A DNA stretch of 64,000 nucleotides, from the NCBI RefSeq assembly GCF_011801145.1, contig NZ_CP046172.1:2542001-2606000 (forward strand), in the 5' to 3' direction. This DNA is from Nocardia arthritidis. GTDB lineage: Bacteria; Actinomycetota; Actinomycetes; Mycobacteriales; Mycobacteriaceae. Positions 47,036-57,158 of the stretch are shown here, one piece after another; position 1 is the stretch's first letter, and every line of letters begins with the position of its first letter. A program made the translations under genes and the position numbers. Under the pieces are notes generated by a model, which saw nothing but the letters and a program-made list of their open reading frames with translations, made no database searches and was not told where the DNA came from.

Positions 47036-47554
47036 TCATGTGGGGGTGCCGGGTGCGGGGCGGGTTTTGATGTGTGGTTGCTGTTGGTAGTTCCAGTTGC
47101 GGATGCGTTGGGCGAGTTGTTGTTGTTGGTCGACTTGTTGTCGGACGAATTCGGTCAGCAGTTGTAGCTGGCTGGATGTGTAGTTGCTCAGCTGGGTTTG
47201 TGTGTCGGTGATGGTCTGTTCCCATACTTGGTCGGCGAGTTGCCGCGCTTGGTCGGAGGCTGTGACGATCACCCTGCGGCGGTCTTGCTGATCGGACGTG
47301 CGATGAGCGAGGCCGGCCTTCTGCAATCGGTCGACCGCGAAGGTGAGTGCGCCTGGTTTCAGCCCGGCTGTTTCGGCGAGTTCGCTGGCTGTCATCGGGC
47401 CGCGGATGATCAGGCAGGACAGGCAGCGTGCGTCGGTGCGGTTGAGACCGAGGCTGTCGCTGATGGCCTGGTCGGCGATGCCGGAGGCGTTCTTGAGGTC
47501 CGTCACGGCGCGCATCAGATCTTCGATCAGCTGCTGTTTCGGAGGATTCACCAC
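47036..47554 (-). CDS. MarR family transcriptional regulator
   Basis: A 172-residue winged-helix regulator: M-T-A-S-E-L-A-E-T-A-G-L-K-P-G-A-L-T as the HTH, R-L-Q-K-A-G-L-A-H-R and D-R-R-R-V-I-V-T as the wing. The C-terminal third is unusually rich in Gln/Asn/Thr (Q-Q-Q-Q-L-A-Q). It lies 46 bases downstream of the NmrA-type gene on the same strand, so the two form an operon probably controlled through the palindrome at 48450. Confidence 0.87.
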   Translation of the reverse strand: MVNPPKQQLIEDLMRAVTDLKNASGIADQAISDSLGLNRTDARCLSCLIIRGPMTASELAETAGLKPGALTFAVDRLQKAGLAHRTSDQQDRRRVIVTASDQARQLADQVWEQTITDTQTQLSNYTSSQLQLLTEFVRQQVDQQQQLAQRIRNWNYQQQPHIKTRPAPGTPT

Positions 47555-47600
47555 TGTGCCCGTCCCTGCTGTTCACCGCCTGCCGTTGACCATTATGTGG

Positions 47601-48437
47601 CTACCGGAACTCGGCCGCGTGTTCGGTCGCCCATTCGGCGAAGGTACGCGGTGGCCGGCCGGTTATCTCTTCCACTGTGTGGGTGATGCCGACTGGGTGG
47701 GCAACGGCCGCGGCGAGCTGGCCGAGTACCGCATCCACGATCATCGGCGGCGCGTAACGGGTCATGTCCTCGCGGGCCTGGGCTGCCGGTATCTCCTCGA
47801 AGTGAAGTGTGCGCCCGAGCGCGGCACCGATGAGGTCGAGTTGGTCGACATGGGTCAGCGTGTGCGGCCCGCTCAGATAGTGTGCCGCCCGGTCGTGCCC
47901 GTCGTCGACCAGCGCCCGGACCGCCACAGCCGCGATATCGCGCTCGTGGATCGGTGAGGTACGGGCTTGGCCGTATGGGGCACGCACCACGTCGCCGGTC
48001 CGAACCTGCGGTGCCCAGTGCAGGCTGTTGCCGGCGAACTCGTTGGGGCGCAGGAACGTCCATTCCAGCCGCGACGAGCGGATCGCGTTCTCGAAGCGCG
48101 CGTGATGCTCGGCCACCGCGTCGCGCCGGCACTTCACGTCGTCGCGCACGTCGCCGGTGGACAGCAGCACGATGCGCTGCACACCAGCGCGTTCGGCGAG
48201 GTCGACAAACCGCTCGGGCGCATCCCCCATCGCCATCAGATAGACGGTGCGCACACCTCGCAGCGCGGCCGTCAGCCCATCAGGTTCCGCGAGGTCGCCG
48301 CGCAGCACCTCAGCGGCGCCAGGGATATCGGCGATGTTCGGGTTGCGGGTGAGCGCGCGGACGGGGTGGCCTTCGGCGACGAGTCCGGCAACGACATGCC
48401 GTCCGACGCTGCCAGTGGCTCCGGTGACGAGGAACAT
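47601..48437 (-). CDS. NmrA/SDR-a5 type NAD(P)-binding protein
   Basis: A 278-residue atypical short-chain dehydrogenase. ATG 48437 starts exactly at the Rossmann strand M-F-L-V-T-G-A-T-G-S-V-G. L-T-R-N-P is the NADP-type second strand end, and T-F-L-R-P-N-E-F-A-G-N is typical of the NmrA/quinone-reductase-like group. Such proteins act as redox sensors or NAD(P)H:quinone oxidoreductases. It is the first gene of an operon with a MarR regulator, a layout typical of redox or electrophile response. Confidence 0.87.
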   Translation of the reverse strand: MFLVTGATGSVGRHVVAGLVAEGHPVRALTRNPNIADIPGAAEVLRGDLAEPDGLTAALRGVRTVYLMAMGDAPERFVDLAERAGVQRIVLLSTGDVRDDVKCRRDAVAEHHARFENAIRSSRLEWTFLRPNEFAGNSLHWAPQVRTGDVVRAPYGQARTSPIHERDIAAVAVRALVDDGHDRAAHYLSGPHTLTHVDQLDLIGAALGRTLHFEEIPAAQAREDMTRYAPPMIVDAVLGQLAAAVAHPVGITHTVEEITGRPPRTFAEWATEHAAEFR

Positions 48438-48449
48438 CAATACTCCAAT

Positions 48450-48470
48450 CAATAGATAATCCAACTATTG
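48450..48470. promoter_or_regulatory. MarR-type operator palindrome upstream of the NmrA gene
   Basis: CAATAG-N9-CTATTG, 13 bases before the NmrA start, lies in a strikingly AT-rich stretch (48440-48480). It is the natural binding site for the MarR protein of the same operon. Confidence 0.6.
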
Positions 48471-48711
48471 TAATATGATGACCGCCTGAACCCGCAGGCA
48501 TTTCCGCGCATTGCTCATGTCGAAATGATCTCGGCGCGTTGGTCTTTCGGTGTGCCGCATGACGGGCTCGGGAAGCCGCCCGCGAAACGGCGGAAGAGGA
48601 TGTTCGTCTGTTGCGCGTCGTCATGGTCCTGGCTGGGAACCGATGGCATGCGTCGGGCCCTTCGGCACAGTCCGCCTGCGCGAGTTGGGCACACCCGGCA
48701 GAGTGGGGAAT

Positions 48712-49878
48712 ATGGACGTGCTGCGTGACTATGCTCTGCTCGCGCTGCGAGCCGATCGGCTGGTGACCGAACATCCCACGGGGAGCTGGATTCTGGATTA
48801 CCGGGGGCTTGATCAATGGCGGGCTCAGGTGGCGGCCGAGCCCGTGGCGAATCCGGTCGATCTGGTACGGGCCGCGCAGGATCTGGAAGCGGCTGTCGCC
48901 GAGGACGATCCCGCCCTGGCGGAGCAGGTGCGGGCGCTGCACACCATTTCCAGACGGCTGGCCGGGGAGCAGCTGCCGCTGCCCGAGCAGGTTCGGGGCA
49001 TGCTGGGGATCGATGTCGAATGGATTTCCGACGAGGTGTTCGGTGAGGCCCACCGGCTGCTGGACGAGGGCCTGCCCGAGACGAAAGGCTCACTCGCCCA
49101 ACGGTTACACGCCTGGCGCACCGCGCACAGCCTGCCGACGGGCCGGGCCCGGCGGCTGTCGGAATTGATCCAGCGGGCGGTGGCCGAGGCGCTGCGACGG
49201 GCCGAGGCGCTGCTGCCGTTGCCCGAGAACATCGATGTGACAGTGAAATTCGCGCCCGGGCCATTCCGTGGACTGCATCGGGGCGGAACCGAGGGGACGG
49301 TGTTCGTCGATACGAACCTGCCGTTCAACCTCGCCGATCTGTTCTACGTCGTTGCCCACGAGTCGATTCCGGGACACATCTGCGAATTCATGATGAAGCA
49401 GATACATCAGGGGCACCGGCCCGACATCCAGGTGCGCTTCATGCCGTCACCGGCGTACGTGGTGTCCGAAGGGATCGGACTGCATGCCCCGCAGCTGCTG
49501 TTTCCCGGCGACGAGGCACAGCACTGGCTGCTCGACAATGTCGAAGAACTCCAACCCGATTCGAGCAATTACGCCAAGATCCAGCACGCCCGCAATATCC
49601 TCTGGGGTGCATACTGCAACGCGTCGCTCCTGCTCGCCGACGCGACACCCTGGCCGAAGGTCCACGAGTATCTGGCCGATACCACGCTGGCCGCCGACGA
49701 CGAATTGGCCTTCATGAGAGGCTTTCTCGGCACACCGTTCACCGAGTCCTACATCTTCACCTACTACCACGGCTGGCGTCTGCTGCGACCACACCTGACC
49801 GATCCGGCTTTCCTGCGGCGAGCGCTCACCGAACAGCTCGCGGTTTCCGCACTGCCGGACGCCCGGAACGCGGCATAG
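48712..49878 (+). CDS. DUF885-like zinc metallopeptidase family protein
   Basis: A 388-residue protein from ATG 48712. H216-E-S-I-P-G-H is the H-E-x-x-P-G-H zinc motif of DUF885/carboxypeptidase-like proteins. V-S-E-G-I-G-L-H-A-P later supplies the third ligand Glu. E-S-Y-I-F-T-Y-Y-H-G near the C-terminus is the helix expected at the substrate site. It is shorter than the usual 550-600 residue DUF885 proteins because much of the N-terminal helical part is reduced. No signal peptide is seen. Probably a cytoplasmic peptidase. Confidence 0.8.
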   Translation: MDVLRDYALLALRADRLVTEHPTGSWILDYRGLDQWRAQVAAEPVANPVDLVRAAQDLEAAVAEDDPALAEQVRALHTISRRLAGEQLPLPEQVRGMLGIDVEWISDEVFGEAHRLLDEGLPETKGSLAQRLHAWRTAHSLPTGRARRLSELIQRAVAEALRRAEALLPLPENIDVTVKFAPGPFRGLHRGGTEGTVFVDTNLPFNLADLFYVVAHESIPGHICEFMMKQIHQGHRPDIQVRFMPSPAYVVSEGIGLHAPQLLFPGDEAQHWLLDNVEELQPDSSNYAKIQHARNILWGAYCNASLLLADATPWPKVHEYLADTTLAADDELAFMRGFLGTPFTESYIFTYYHGWRLLRPHLTDPAFLRRALTEQLAVSALPDARNAA

Positions 49879-50039
49879 AGGGGATGGTGCGCTAGCAGGG
49901 TATGTGAAATACTCACGGACCCAACCGGTTCCGGTATGGACCGAGTATCACCGGTTGACCAGGGATCGTTCTCTCTGCTAACTTCCCGGTCGGAACTCCA
50001 TCCAGACCGAGGAGCACTGAAGCCTATGTCGGCGCGCTC

Positions 50040-50102
50040 ATGCGGGCCGCTGTGTTGCACCGACCAGGACAACTGAGCCTGGGGATCGGCGCTGTTCGGC
50101 TC
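50040..50102 (+). pseudogene. possible N-terminal scrap of a zinc alcohol dehydrogenase
   Basis: ATG 50040 opens M-R-A-A-V-L-H-R-P-G-Q-L-S-L, which is the standard start of zinc-dependent alcohol dehydrogenases. Similarity stops after about 15-20 codons and the frame carries no further domain. The remaining 49879-50188 interval shows no gene. The match is short and could be chance. Confidence 0.35.
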
Positions 50103-50188
50103 GCCTCCTTGCCAATTCTGGATTTCTTCGCCTCCGATCAACGCTGCAGTACGGCGTCGGCTGGACGCGGCTCACAAGGAGTTTCCCC

Positions 50189-51301
50189 ATGTATAGCAAG
50201 ACCGTCCTGATTTCCGGCGCGGGCGTCGCGGGACAAGCCCTGGCCTACTGGCTGCACCGGTATGGCTACACCCCGACCGTGATCGAACGCGCGCCACGGC
50301 ACTACGGCACCGGGTTCGACGTTGACGTGCGCGGACCCGCGCTGGACGTACTCGACCGGATGGCGTTACTCGAGCAGGTTCGCGCACACCAGACACCGCG
50401 CCGCGACACGGTACTGCTCGACGGAGACGGCAACCAGGTGGACGTCCTGCCCCCGGAGATTTTCGCCGGTGACGTCGAGATCCACAACCGCGACCTCCTG
50501 CGCATCCTGTACTCGGCCACCCGCAACGAGGTTCGCTACCTGTTCGGCAACTCGATCACCGGTCTTCTCCGGCGTGATGATGGGGTCCGGGTGAGTTTCG
50601 AACGGGGGGAACCAGAGGACTTCGATCTCGTGGTCGGCGCGGACGGAATCCATTCCACCGTCCGCGAGATGGTTTTCGGTGCGGAATCGAACTTCATCCA
50701 CCACTTGGGAATCGCCTTCGGGGCCTTCACAACTCGCGATTACCTGACGCTCGGCAATCGCGGCATGCTGTATCGGGCTCCGGGTATCTCCGTCGGCGTG
50801 AACGGCCGCAGCGACCTGGGCGAACTCCACGTGGTCGTTTCGTTCGCCGCGGATGCCCTGGACCCCGGTCGGTACGACATCGAGCAGCGCAAGAAGATCG
50901 TCGCGGACCAGTGCGCTGGTCTGGGCTGGGAAACACCCCGCCTCATCGCTGCGATGCGAGACGCGCCGGACTTCTTCTTCGGCACGATCAGCCAGATCCG
51001 GATGGATCGCTGGGCGCAAGGCCGGGTCGTGCTGGTCGGCGACGCCGCCTATTGCGCTGCGCCGACCTCCGGGCGGGGCACGTCACAGGCGCTGATCGGC
51101 GCGTACATCTTGGCCGGTGAACTCGCCACGGCCCGAGATCACACCGAAGCCTTCGCCGAATACGAACGCCAACTGCGCGGCTACGTGGCCGGAAATCAGC
51201 GAATCGGGCGACGGACCGCCCGCTGGTTCCTGGAACCGGATGCCGACGCAGAGCACGACGCGGCGGACACCCCGGTCGCAGTCAACGATTACCTGTCCTG
51301 A
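50189..51301 (+). CDS. FAD-dependent monooxygenase (class A, PHBH/TetX type)
   Basis: A 370-residue flavoprotein with AAGGAG before ATG 50189. Residues 5-35 form the FAD Rossmann fold (L-I-S-G-A-G-V-A-G-Q ... V-I-E-R). The D-G motif is L-V-V-G-A-D-G-I-H-S-T. The second FAD motif is V-L-V-G-D-A-A-Y-C. No membrane segments. It hydroxylates an aromatic or polyketide-like compound using NAD(P)H and O2. TetX and rifampicin monooxygenases belong to the same superfamily, but the substrate cannot be assigned. It is monocistronic, with a strong terminator. Confidence 0.88.
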   Translation: MYSKTVLISGAGVAGQALAYWLHRYGYTPTVIERAPRHYGTGFDVDVRGPALDVLDRMALLEQVRAHQTPRRDTVLLDGDGNQVDVLPPEIFAGDVEIHNRDLLRILYSATRNEVRYLFGNSITGLLRRDDGVRVSFERGEPEDFDLVVGADGIHSTVREMVFGAESNFIHHLGIAFGAFTTRDYLTLGNRGMLYRAPGISVGVNGRSDLGELHVVVSFAADALDPGRYDIEQRKKIVADQCAGLGWETPRLIAAMRDAPDFFFGTISQIRMDRWAQGRVVLVGDAAYCAAPTSGRGTSQALIGAYILAGELATARDHTEAFAEYERQLRGYVAGNQRIGRRTARWFLEPDADAEHDAADTPVAVNDYLS

Positions 51302-51307
51302 AGGGAA

Positions 51308-51336
51308 GGGGGCCCTCGCACGCGAGGGCCCCTTTG
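51308..51336 (+). terminator. rho-independent terminator after the FAD monooxygenase
   Basis: GGGGCCCTCG pairs with CGAGGGCCCC around a short CACG-type loop and is followed by TTT. It starts 7 bases after the stop codon. Confidence 0.85.
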
Positions 51337-51638
51337 GTTCCACCTCGGACTGACCGAGCTGCGCTCGCTCATCGGCTAGTTAGAGACTGGTATCAGGATC
51401 GAATTGCGGCCTGGATTTGGTCCAGGTGCCCGGTGGGATGCTCTCTCATGCGGCTGCCCACCGTGTGTTTGGTGTGGCTCTCTAATTGGCTTGCCTCCCA
51501 TCGGGTGCCGTGCCGGGAGTGGCTCGAAAGGTGGTTTGCCCGCGGCTCGAACTAGCGGTGCCATTATGGAGCGTTAGCATGTGAACCCATCCGCCCGCGG
51601 AGTCCTGCCGAGAATCTGACGCGGGACAGAGGCGGCCA
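51337..51638. other. intergenic gap without supported genes
   Basis: Short frames on both strands (for example 51334-51555 plus) have no start context or recognisable sequence. Minor hairpins such as GCCTGGATTTGGTCCAGG near 51409 are seen. There is nothing I can assign. Confidence 0.3.
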
Positions 51639-52634
51639 CTAACCGGAAAGGGCGCCGACCAAGTGGGTGAATCGGGTGGTGTTGATATTGCCGCCGGAGA
51701 TTACGATGCCGACGCGGGCGTCGGGGAGTGAGATCTGGTCTGCCAGTAGGGCGGCGACTCCGGCGGCGCCGGTTGGTTCGGCGACGATTTTCATGGTGTC
51801 GAAGAGGAAGGACATGGCTGTTGTCAGTTGGTCGTCGGTGACCAGTGCGATTTGATCCACCAGTCTGCGGTTGACGGCGAAGGTGAGTTCGCCCGGAGTT
51901 TCGTTGGCCTGCGCGTCGGCGATGGTGTGGGGCACCGGAATTCGGATCCGGTGGCCGGCTTCCAGCGAACGCTTGGTGTCGTCGCCGTCGACGGGTTCGA
52001 CGCCGATGATGCGGGCGCCTGGGGACAGCGCGGTGACGGCGGTGGCGCATCCGGCCATCAGCCCGCCACCGCCGATGGGCGTGAGGAAGGCGTCCAGCGG
52101 TCCGGTCTCTTCGATGAGTTCGAGCGCCGCGGTGCCCTGTCCGGCCATCACCTGCGGGTGGTCGAATGGCGGAATCGGGGTTCGGCCGTGCTCGGCGGCC
52201 AGGGCTTCGCCGATCGCGGTCCGGTCCTCGGTGTAGCGGTCGTATGTGACGATCTCGGCCCCATATTCCTTGGTGGCGGCCAACTTCGAGGCCGGGGCGT
52301 CGGCGGGCATCACGATGACCGCCGAGGTGCCGAGCAGCCGCGCGGACAGCGCGACCGCCTGCGCGTGGTTACCGGAGGACCAGGCCACCACACCGCGCGC
52401 GAGTTGTTCGGCGGTCAGCTGGGAGATCGCGTTGTAGGCACCGCGGAATTTGAAAGCGCCGACGCGCTGGAAATTCTCGCACTTCAGAAACACTTCGGCC
52501 CCGACGCGCTTGTTCAGCACGCGGGAGGTGAGCACGGGTGTCCGGTGCACGACCCCCGCCAACCGACCCGCCGCCGCACGCACGTCATCAATGGTGAAAT
52601 CGTCCGCCACGCAAGGCATTCTGTCATCCGACAC
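51639..52634 (-). CDS. threonine ammonia-lyase/serine racemase-like PLP enzyme
   Basis: A 331-residue fold-type II PLP enzyme, or 326 from the internal ATG. Lysine in G-A-F-K-F-R-G-A binds PLP, S-S-G-N-H-A-Q is the substrate loop, and I-G-G-G-G-L-M-A-G holds the phosphate. The C-terminal serine-type contact is V-I-S-G-G-N. The segment E-P-T-G-A-A-G is typical of catabolic threonine dehydratases and metal-activated serine racemases. No ACT domain, so not feedback-inhibited like IlvA. It is divergent from a LysE-type exporter, 44 bases away, so amino-acid degradation and export may be linked. Confidence 0.9.
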   Translation of the reverse strand: MSDDRMPCVADDFTIDDVRAAAGRLAGVVHRTPVLTSRVLNKRVGAEVFLKCENFQRVGAFKFRGAYNAISQLTAEQLARGVVAWSSGNHAQAVALSARLLGTSAVIVMPADAPASKLAATKEYGAEIVTYDRYTEDRTAIGEALAAEHGRTPIPPFDHPQVMAGQGTAALELIEETGPLDAFLTPIGGGGLMAGCATAVTALSPGARIIGVEPVDGDDTKRSLEAGHRIRIPVPHTIADAQANETPGELTFAVNRRLVDQIALVTDDQLTTAMSFLFDTMKIVAEPTGAAGVAALLADQISLPDARVGIVISGGNINTTRFTHLVGALSG

Positions 52635-52678
52635 GGCCCACCTGGTCGTAAAACGCTTCGCGTGGCTAACATTCCCTG

Positions 52679-53317
52679 ATGGTGTCGGCTGATAGGTTGG
52701 TCGCGTTCGCGGCGATGTCGCTTGTGTTGCTGGCGATTCCGGGCCCGAGCGTATTGTTCCTGATCGGGCGCGCGCTCGCGCATGGGCGACGCACGGCGTT
52801 GGCGACGATTGTCGGCAGCGCGATCGGCGCCTACATATTGGTGATCGCCGTCGCTTTCGGCGTCGGCGCGATCGTGGAACGGTCGGTCATCGCGTTCACG
52901 GTGCTGAAGTGGGCCGGTGCCGGGTATCTGATCTATTTGGGGGTCAAGGCACTTCGGCAGGGTCGGTCGTTGCGGACCGCCATAGCCGGTGAGTCCGTCG
53001 CACATCCGGGGTTGCGGTCGATGTGGGAAGGGCTTGCCGTCGAGGTGGGCAATCCGAAAACCATCATGTTCTTCGTTGCGGTGCTGCCGCAGTTCGTCGA
53101 TCGCGGCGCGGGGCATGCCACTGTGCAAATGCTGGTGCTCGGGTTGGTTTTCACGCTCCTCGGTCTCTTGTCCGACAGCGTGTGGGGACTGGCGGCGTCG
53201 ATGGCGCGGGACTGGTTCGGTCGCTCGCCGCGCCGACTGTCGATGGTCGGCGGCGCCGGTGGACTGACGATGATCGGCCTGGGTGTCGCCGTCGCCGTGA
53301 CCGGTCGCAACGATTGA
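52679..53317 (+). CDS. LysE/RhtB family amino acid exporter
   Basis: A 212-residue membrane protein with six predicted helices. The LysE hallmark near the N-terminus, I-P-G-P-S-V-L-F-L-I-G-R-A-L, and the mid-protein G-L-A-V-E-V-G-N-P-K-T-I-M-F-F are present. It exports amino acids or derivatives such as homoserine or threonine. It is divergent from the threonine dehydratase-like gene, which fits a shared control by threonine or serine excess. Confidence 0.9.
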   Translation: MVSADRLVAFAAMSLVLLAIPGPSVLFLIGRALAHGRRTALATIVGSAIGAYILVIAVAFGVGAIVERSVIAFTVLKWAGAGYLIYLGVKALRQGRSLRTAIAGESVAHPGLRSMWEGLAVEVGNPKTIMFFVAVLPQFVDRGAGHATVQMLVLGLVFTLLGLLSDSVWGLAASMARDWFGRSPRRLSMVGGAGGLTMIGLGVAVAVTGRND

Positions 53318-53374
53318 ATGAGCCTGGCGCAAATAGGCTGTGCCACAACGGCGGTCAGCCTATTTCGAACGGAT

Positions 53375-54586
<1,212 letters not shown>

Positions 54587-54607
54587 GGGCGCAATAGGTT
54601 TCGAGCG

Positions 54608-55009
54608 TCAGTCCGATGTGGCCGGTACATCGAGCACCGCACGCACCTCGATGTATTCGCCGATCGGCTTGCCGCCGGGCCCGGGCGCGGCGGACGCCTG
54701 CCCCGCGATCTCGTAGGCGCGCTGCGGCGAATCGACATCGACGATCCAGTATCCGGCCAGGAATTCCTTGGTCTCCGGAAACGGTCCGTCGGTGACCACC
54801 GGCGCGGACCGGCCGTCGGAGCTGACGATCCGCGCCTCGGCCGGGCCCGCAAGGCCCTGCGCGTCGACGAGTTCGCCGGACCGCTGCAGTTCCGCGCCGA
54901 GTGCCCGCTGAAAGTCGATGTGCGCCTGGATATCCTCGGGCGCCCACTCGGATATCGGCGTATCGCAGAAGGCGGCGGCCGTGTAGGTCTTCAGCAGCAT
55001 GTACTTCAT
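54608..55009 (-). CDS. YCII-related (DGPF) domain protein
   Basis: A 133-residue dimeric alpha-beta barrel protein: M-K-Y-M-L-L start and the family tag T-D-G-P-F-P-E-T-K-E. It lies 21 bases upstream of the ECF42 sigma gene on the same strand and is normally the sigma's main target. It is implicated in multidrug or oxidant resistance in ECF42 systems; catalytic activity is unproven. GAGTTCGAG precedes the start, with GGAG-like sequence. Confidence 0.9.
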   Translation of the reverse strand: MKYMLLKTYTAAAFCDTPISEWAPEDIQAHIDFQRALGAELQRSGELVDAQGLAGPAEARIVSSDGRSAPVVTDGPFPETKEFLAGYWIVDVDSPQRAYEIAGQASAAPGPGGKPIGEYIEVRAVLDVPATSD

Positions 55010-55093
55010 GGCTCGAACTCCTTTGTGTGGGATGTGTTCACCAGGAGGTCGGTGCCCGCCCGCCGCATTCTACGTATTTCGATGTGACTCCGG

Positions 55094-56326
55094 TCACAGT
55101 GAAGTCGAGGTATCGGCGATCCGGTCAGGGGCCACCGGGTCGCCCGACAGGATGAGCTCCTTGATCCGGTCCCCGGCATCCCAAATGTTGACGTTCATCC
55201 CGGCCAGCACCCGATTCGCGCCGTCGAGCCAGAACGCGAGGAACTCCCGGGCCGCCTTGTCGCCGCGCACCACCACCCGCTCGTAATCGCCCGGCCCGGC
55301 GTAACCGGTGTACTCCATGCCGAGGTCGTACTGATCGGTGAAGAAATAGGGCAACCGGTCGTAGCTGCCCGGTTTGCCGAGCATGGTCGCCGCCGCGACG
55401 GCGGGCTGGTTGAGCGCATTCGCCCAGTGCTCCACCCGGATTCGCCGCCCGAGCACCGGATGCTGCTGCTCGGCGATATCGCCGACCGCGACGATATCCG
55501 GATCGCTCGTGGTGAGGCTCGCGTCGACGAGCACGCCGCCGTCCACTTCGAGCCCGGCCGCCCGTGCCAGGTCGATATTGGGTGCGGCGCCGATCGCGAC
55601 CAGCACCGCATCCGCCTCGACGACACTCCCGTCGGCCAGCCGCACACCGGTGGCGACATCGGTGGCGATACCGTGCGTGGTGACGATCTCGGCGACCTGC
55701 ACGCCGAGCCGCAGATCGACACCATGCGCCCGATGCAGGTCCGCGAATACCGCGCCCATCTCCGGGCCGAGCGCGCCGAGCAGCGGCTGTTCGGCGGATT
55801 CCAGTATCGTCACCTCGACCTCGGCGGCCCTGGCCGCCGCCGCGACCTCCATACCGATCCACCCGGCCCCGATAATCGCCAAACGCCTTGCGCTGCGGAA
55901 CAATTCGATCAGCGTGTCGGAATCTTCGATGGTGCGCAGGGTGTAGACGTTCGGCGCGTCCGCGCCGGGGATGCGCAGCGTGCGCGGTGCCGAACCGGTG
56001 GCCAGCGCGAGTTTGTCGTACGGCAGGGTCGACCCGTCGGGCAGCGTCACCGTCCTGGCGGTCCGATCGATCGCGGTGACGCTGGTGCCGAGGCGCAGAT
56101 CGATGTGGTGATCGCGGTACCACTGCGGCGATTCGACGGTGAATTCGATGAGCGATTTCTTGCCGAGCAGATGCTCCTTGGACAGCGGGGGCCGCTCGTA
56201 CGGGAGTTGGTCCTCGGCGGCGAGCAGCGTCACCGATCCGGCGAAATCGTTGGCGCGCAAGGCTTCCGCCAGTTTGGCCGCGGCCAGTCCGCCGCCGACG
56301 ATGACGAAATGCTGTCCCGAGGTCAT
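55094..56326 (-). CDS. FAD-dependent NAD(P)H oxidoreductase (ferredoxin/rubredoxin reductase type)
   Basis: A 410-residue flavoprotein. The FAD motif is [10 protein letters not shown] at 8-17, the NADH motif [10 protein letters not shown] near 150, and the third motif I-V-A-V-G-D-I-A-E near 275. A C-terminal reductase domain (L-A-F-W-L-D-G) completes the ferredoxin-reductase fold of the BphA4/rubredoxin-reductase group. It passes electrons from NAD(P)H to a ferredoxin, possibly for P450s such as the two at 59.6-62.3 kb, though they are not adjacent. It is the last gene of the inserted region. Confidence 0.88.
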   Translation of the reverse strand: MTSGQHFVIVGGGLAAAKLAEALRANDFAGSVTLLAAEDQLPYERPPLSKEHLLGKKSLIEFTVESPQWYRDHHIDLRLGTSVTAIDRTARTVTLPDGSTLPYDKLALATGSAPRTLRIPGADAPNVYTLRTIEDSDTLIELFRSARRLAIIGAGWIGMEVAAAARAAEVEVTILESAEQPLLGALGPEMGAVFADLHRAHGVDLRLGVQVAEIVTTHGIATDVATGVRLADGSVVEADAVLVAIGAAPNIDLARAAGLEVDGGVLVDASLTTSDPDIVAVGDIAEQQHPVLGRRIRVEHWANALNQPAVAAATMLGKPGSYDRLPYFFTDQYDLGMEYTGYAGPGDYERVVVRGDKAAREFLAFWLDGANRVLAGMNVNIWDAGDRIKELILSGDPVAPDRIADTSTSL

Positions 56327-56513
56327 ATCCGGCTCCCTGCTCGGTTCCAGTTACTCCTGTCCGGTCAACCCTACTGGCGCGGGGCGGTCGGGGCCGTCGG
56401 ATCCGGACAGAAGTCGCGTCCGAAATGGGGAACGAATCGGCCTACGGCATGGTTGGTTCGGTATATGCGGTGGCGGGTTCACCGCTGCGCGCAACACGAC
56501 CGAGAGGAAGCCC

Positions 56514-57149
56514 GTGAGTAACAAAGACCTCGCCGAATTCTGGTTCGATCCGCTGTGCCCGTGGTGTTGGATCACCTCGCGCTGGATTCTCGAGGTCGAG
56601 AAGGTGCGCGATATCGAGGCCAAATTCCACGTGATGAGCCTGTCGGTGCTGAACGAGAATCGCGAGGGCCTGCCCGAGCAGTACCAGGAGTTGCTGGCCA
56701 CCGGTTGGGCGCCGGTCCGGGTCTGCATCGCCGCCGCGCAGGAGCACGGCGACAAGGTGCTGCTGCCGCTGTACACCGCGATGGGCACCCGCATTCACAA
56801 CCGCCGCGAGGAGTACCGGCGCGATTCCCGCAAGGAAACGCTGGCCGCCGTGATCGCCGACTCGCTCGCCGAGGTCGGCCTGCCCGCCGAACTGGCGAAG
56901 GCCGCCGACAGCACCGACTACGACGAGGCGCTGCGCGCCAGCCACCACGCGGGTATGGACAAGGTGGGCCCCGATGTCGGCACCCCCACCATCCACATCA
57001 ACGGCGTCGCGTTCTTCGGCCCGGTGATCTCCCGGATCCCGCGCGGTGAGGAGGCGGGCAAGCTGTGGGACGCGTCGGTGACGCTGGCCAACTACCCGCA
57101 CTTCTTCGAGCTGAAGCGGACCCGCACCGAGGATCCGGAATTCGACTGA
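56514..57149 (+). CDS. DsbA family mycothiol-dependent oxidoreductase (Rv2466c-like)
   Basis: A 211-residue thioredoxin-fold protein from GTG 56514 with AGAGGAAG upstream. The active site is C15-P-W-C18 and the cis-proline loop is V-G-T-P-T-I-H-I. There is no signal peptide, so it works in the cytoplasm. M. tuberculosis Rv2466c (mycoredoxin-2) has the same CPWC motif and uses mycothiol; it also activates nitro pro-drugs. Here the core gene order resumes after the 19-kb interruption. Confidence 0.9.
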   Translation: MSNKDLAEFWFDPLCPWCWITSRWILEVEKVRDIEAKFHVMSLSVLNENREGLPEQYQELLATGWAPVRVCIAAAQEHGDKVLLPLYTAMGTRIHNRREEYRRDSRKETLAAVIADSLAEVGLPAELAKAADSTDYDEALRASHHAGMDKVGPDVGTPTIHINGVAFFGPVISRIPRGEEAGKLWDASVTLANYPHFFELKRTRTEDPEFD

Positions 57150-57158
57150 ATTCGCCCA

